Positions 61,971-64,000 of a stretch of DNA of 64,000 nucleotides are shown here, piece by piece (the first letter of the stretch is position 1; each line of letters opens with the position of its first letter). This DNA comes from Arcanobacterium buesumense. Lineage in GTDB: Bacteria; Actinomycetota; Actinomycetes; Actinomycetales; Actinomycetaceae. Under the pieces are notes generated by a model. The model was not told the origin of the DNA, did not search any database, and saw only the letters and a list, made by a program, of their open reading frames with translations. The DNA lies in NCBI RefSeq assembly GCF_012563545.1, contig NZ_CP050804.1:1240001-1304000 (forward strand), written 5' to 3'. The translations under genes and the position numbers were made by a program.

Positions 61971-63398
61971 TTAATTACCAGCGTTTTCAGTCTCATCCTT
62001 TGCCTGGTTAGACTGCCGATCATGTGTGGCAACTTCAGCTAACTTTGCTAACGGTTCTGGATCAACGTCGCCAATAACTAAATGCCCCGAAGCTCGTTCT
62101 CCAAGCGCTTGTAACGCAAGGCGCCCAACAAGCTGCTGATTCGTCGTCGAACGTGCCGAACGCCCATTCGACAGATAACTAATCATCCAACGCATTAACG
62201 TTGAAAAGCGCGTCTTGAACCCCGAAAGCGTCAAAATATGCAATACGCACCAAGCAAGCCAAGCAACAAAGCCAGCAAATTCTAGTTTGCCAATTTTAAC
62301 AACCGCTTTCGATTTAGCGATCGTCGCCATCGATCCTTTATCGTTATACACAAACTTTTCCGCGCTGGGTTTACCTGCGAGACGATCAATGATGGTTTGA
62401 GCAGCAAAGCGTCCTGGCTGGATTGCTCCTTGAGCAACTCCAGGAACACCCTCTAAAGACATCATATCGCCGACAACGAAAATATCTGGATAGCCCGGAA
62501 CGGTTAAATCGGGATTGACTCGTACTCGCCCAGCCCGGTCAAGTTCAACACCGGTACGTTCTTGAATCTTCTTCCCTAGTGGGGATCCCTGCACACCAGC
62601 AGACCACACCTTACAGATAGAATTAATAGTACGTTCGTTACCATCACGGTCACGTAAGGTCACAGTGCGGTCAGTCATTCCAACCACCATCTGGCCCATC
62701 ATTACATCGATCCCCAACTTTTCGAGGGCCTTGCGGGTGCGTTTTCCGAGACTTTCCCCAAATGGCGGCAGTGGGTAATCGGCACCGTCAACCAAGATAA
62801 CGCGGGCATCATGCGGATCGAAATTACGGAATTCCTTGCGTACAGTTTTTGATGCAAGCTCGCGAATTTGACCGGCTACTTCAACTCCGGTTGGGCCTGC
62901 CCCGACAACAACAAAAGTTAAAATATCACGCCGTTTTTCTGGGTCTGTTTCCATTTCAGCAAGCTCGAAAGCTCCAAAAATTCGAGCTCTAATTTCTAGC
63001 GCATCATCAATAGTTTTTAGCCCTGGCGCATAGCGCGAGTACTGATCATTACCAAAATAGGACTGGTCTGCTCCAGCTGCCACAATAAGCGAATCATATT
63101 CAGTGCGCATTTCGCGGTTATGATAACGCCAGATTACTTCTTTTGCGTCGACGTCGATATCTTCGACGAGGCCCAGCAAAACTTGGACATTGGATTGCTT
63201 TGCGAGGATTTCACGCGTTGTCGGGGCGATTTCACCAGAGGAGAGAATTCCTGTTGCGACCTGGTAAAGCAGCGGCTGGAAGAGGTGATGCGAGGTTCGC
63301 GAGATCATAGTTATATCAACATCGGTCTTTCGTAAGGCTTTTGTTGCAAATAAACCGCCAAAACCTGATCCAATAACAACGACCTTATGCTTAGCCAC
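61971..63398 (-). CDS. ndh: Type II NADH dehydrogenase
   Basis: A 475-residue membrane-bound flavoprotein. FAD motif VVIGSGFGGLFATKAL at the N-terminus, HHLFQPLLYQVATGIL, the NADH motif VVVGAGPTGVEVAGQI (~residue 165), VWSAGVQGSP, VFVVGDMMSLEGVPGVAQGAIQPG with the quinone-site sequence, and a C-terminal amphipathic/hydrophobic stretch (FAGFVAWLAWCVLHIL) for membrane binding. It passes electrons from NADH to menaquinone without pumping protons. The start is GTG 63398 after AAGGAGCG. Confidence 0.95.
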   Translation of the reverse strand: MAKHKVVVIGSGFGGLFATKALRKTDVDITMISRTSHHLFQPLLYQVATGILSSGEIAPTTREILAKQSNVQVLLGLVEDIDVDAKEVIWRYHNREMRTEYDSLIVAAGADQSYFGNDQYSRYAPGLKTIDDALEIRARIFGAFELAEMETDPEKRRDILTFVVVGAGPTGVEVAGQIRELASKTVRKEFRNFDPHDARVILVDGADYPLPPFGESLGKRTRKALEKLGIDVMMGQMVVGMTDRTVTLRDRDGNERTINSICKVWSAGVQGSPLGKKIQERTGVELDRAGRVRVNPDLTVPGYPDIFVVGDMMSLEGVPGVAQGAIQPGRFAAQTIIDRLAGKPSAEKFVYNDKGSMATIAKSKAVVKIGKLEFAGFVAWLAWCVLHILTLSGFKTRFSTLMRWMISYLSNGRSARSTTNQQLVGRLALQALGERASGHLVIGDVDPEPLAKLAEVATHDRQSNQAKDETENAGN

Positions 63399-63500
63399 TC
63401 GCGCTCCTTAGTCCGATACTTTGTTTTCATCTCCCACTCTACTTTATTTACGAACCATATTTGTTGCGTAAATTGTTATAGTTCTAACTTTTCCACGAGG

Positions 63501-63537
63501 ACGAGGCCATGCCGAAGAGTTTTCGGCATGGCCTCGT
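63501..63537 (-). terminator. Terminator after the second surface protein
   Basis: A 16-bp perfect stem (63501-63516 with 63522-63537) lies just after the stop codon at 63563; a TAGAAC-rich stretch follows. Confidence 0.85.
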
Positions 63538-63562
63538 ACATCTAGTGCGTTAGCTAAATCGG

Positions 63563-64000
63563 TTAGTTAAGAGCCTTCCGGCGGATACGGGTTAGTCCCA
63601 TACCAGCACCGATAAGTAACACAGCAACAAGCCCGGCGCCATATGCGGCGTCCACACCGGTTTTAGCCAGTGACTGCTTCTTATCTGTGGCCTTAACATC
63701 AACATCCTTCTTTACTTGCGGATCTGTTGGTGTTGGCGGAACAGGATGCGGGGTTGGAAAAGTCCCGCAATCAACCATGACTTTTAATCCAGCTTCCTGA
63801 CCAACAACTTGACCAAAATCAGTATCAACAGTCACCGGCAGGGTAATATCACCGATCTGATCTTGGCAAACATCAGACAGAACGAACTTTGCAGTAGCCT
63901 GGCCAGCACCGTCTGTGGTGATGATGGACTGCTCATTTTCTGCGTTCGGTTCCTCGATAGAATTATTAACCGGGAACTTTTCAGTTAATGACCCTAAATG
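63563..64000 (-). CDS. Wall-anchored surface protein, C-terminal 145 residues (5' part outside window)
   Basis: The frame is open to the last base of the window. Visible: a beta-rich Ig-like segment (TTDGAGQATAKFVLSDVCQD, VMVDC), a Pro-rich spacer (PTPHPVPPTPTDPQ), a Lys/Asp-rich stretch, then LAKTG, a hydrophobic helix (GAGLVAVLLIGAGMGL) and TRIRRKALN. This is a sortase signal with Ala in the second place, as in the protein at 11524-16068. The ORF's GTG at 63835 is internal, not the start. Confidence 0.9.
   Translation of the reverse strand, partial: HLGSLTEKFPVNNSIEEPNAENEQSIITTDGAGQATAKFVLSDVCQDQIGDITLPVTVDTDFGQVVGQEAGLKVMVDCGTFPTPHPVPPTPTDPQVKKDVDVKATDKKQSLAKTGVDAAYGAGLVAVLLIGAGMGLTRIRRKALN

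Overview
The window looks like chromosome of a moderate-GC Gram-positive actinobacterium, most probably Actinomycetaceae of the Arcanobacterium type. This rests on gene content only: a DUF3039 protein beside a DEAD/DEAH helicase, a SigK/RskA/DipZ module, choice-of-anchor M surface repeats, LAxTG-type wall-sorting signals (the form read by class E sortases), and a queuosine-precursor transporter. Species is not determined. No rRNA, tRNA, CRISPR array, prophage or insertion sequence was seen.

Layout. 1-11.4 kb: NAD salvage (pncB, truncated by the window edge; nadE), helicase/DUF3039, a tail-less HU, an AspT-family transporter, a membrane esterase, a PTS-type dihydroxyacetone kinase (fused DhaK-DhaL plus DhaM-HPr) and an AI-2E family permease. 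11.5-16 kb: a 1514-residue wall-anchored protein with repeated histidine-containing domains. 16-25 kb: a long minus-strand block with ferrochelatase, a two-component system whose response regulator is frameshifted, GlpT, an unusual ABC importer in which binding protein and both permease modules are one polypeptide, its ATPase, and a pirin. 25-31.7 kb: pyruvate oxidase, a membrane protein/GntR pair behind a nested inverted repeat, YhhQ, nitroreductase, an S66 peptidase and a flavodoxin.

31.7-35.3 kb is a SigK island: a Met/Lys/Asp-repeat lipoprotein diverges from dipZ-sigK-rskA, and both divergent promoters carry the same ECF-type motif at identical spacing. 35.3-38.6 kb is an AT-rich accessory stretch with a secreted protein interrupted by an in-frame TGA, a small membrane protein, a membrane protein/XRE pair with an operator over its -10, and a RelBE-type toxin-antitoxin pair under a 49-bp perfect palindrome. 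38.6-48 kb: pdxST, an S-adenosylmethionine hydrolase next to a UPF0397 ECF transporter, an HD protein, and an Mn/Zn-type ABC importer with a palindromic operator.

48-64 kb: an LssY_C membrane protein, a GntR-ABC export operon, a cystine-type ABC importer preceded by a short overlapping ORF with four cysteines in its first seven codons (a probable cysteine-sensing attenuator), a NifX-like protein, two tandem brnQ genes sharing a patch of near-identical DNA, an MgtC protein, the Leloir genes galK/galE/galT, type II NADH dehydrogenase, and the C-terminal part of a second LAxTG surface protein running off the window end.

Taken together the genes suggest a host-associated, nutrient-scavenging, aerobically competent organism (type II NADH dehydrogenase, H2O2-forming pyruvate oxidase, importers for metal, cystine, branched-chain amino acids, glycerol-3-phosphate and galactose use). 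That lifestyle reading is inference.
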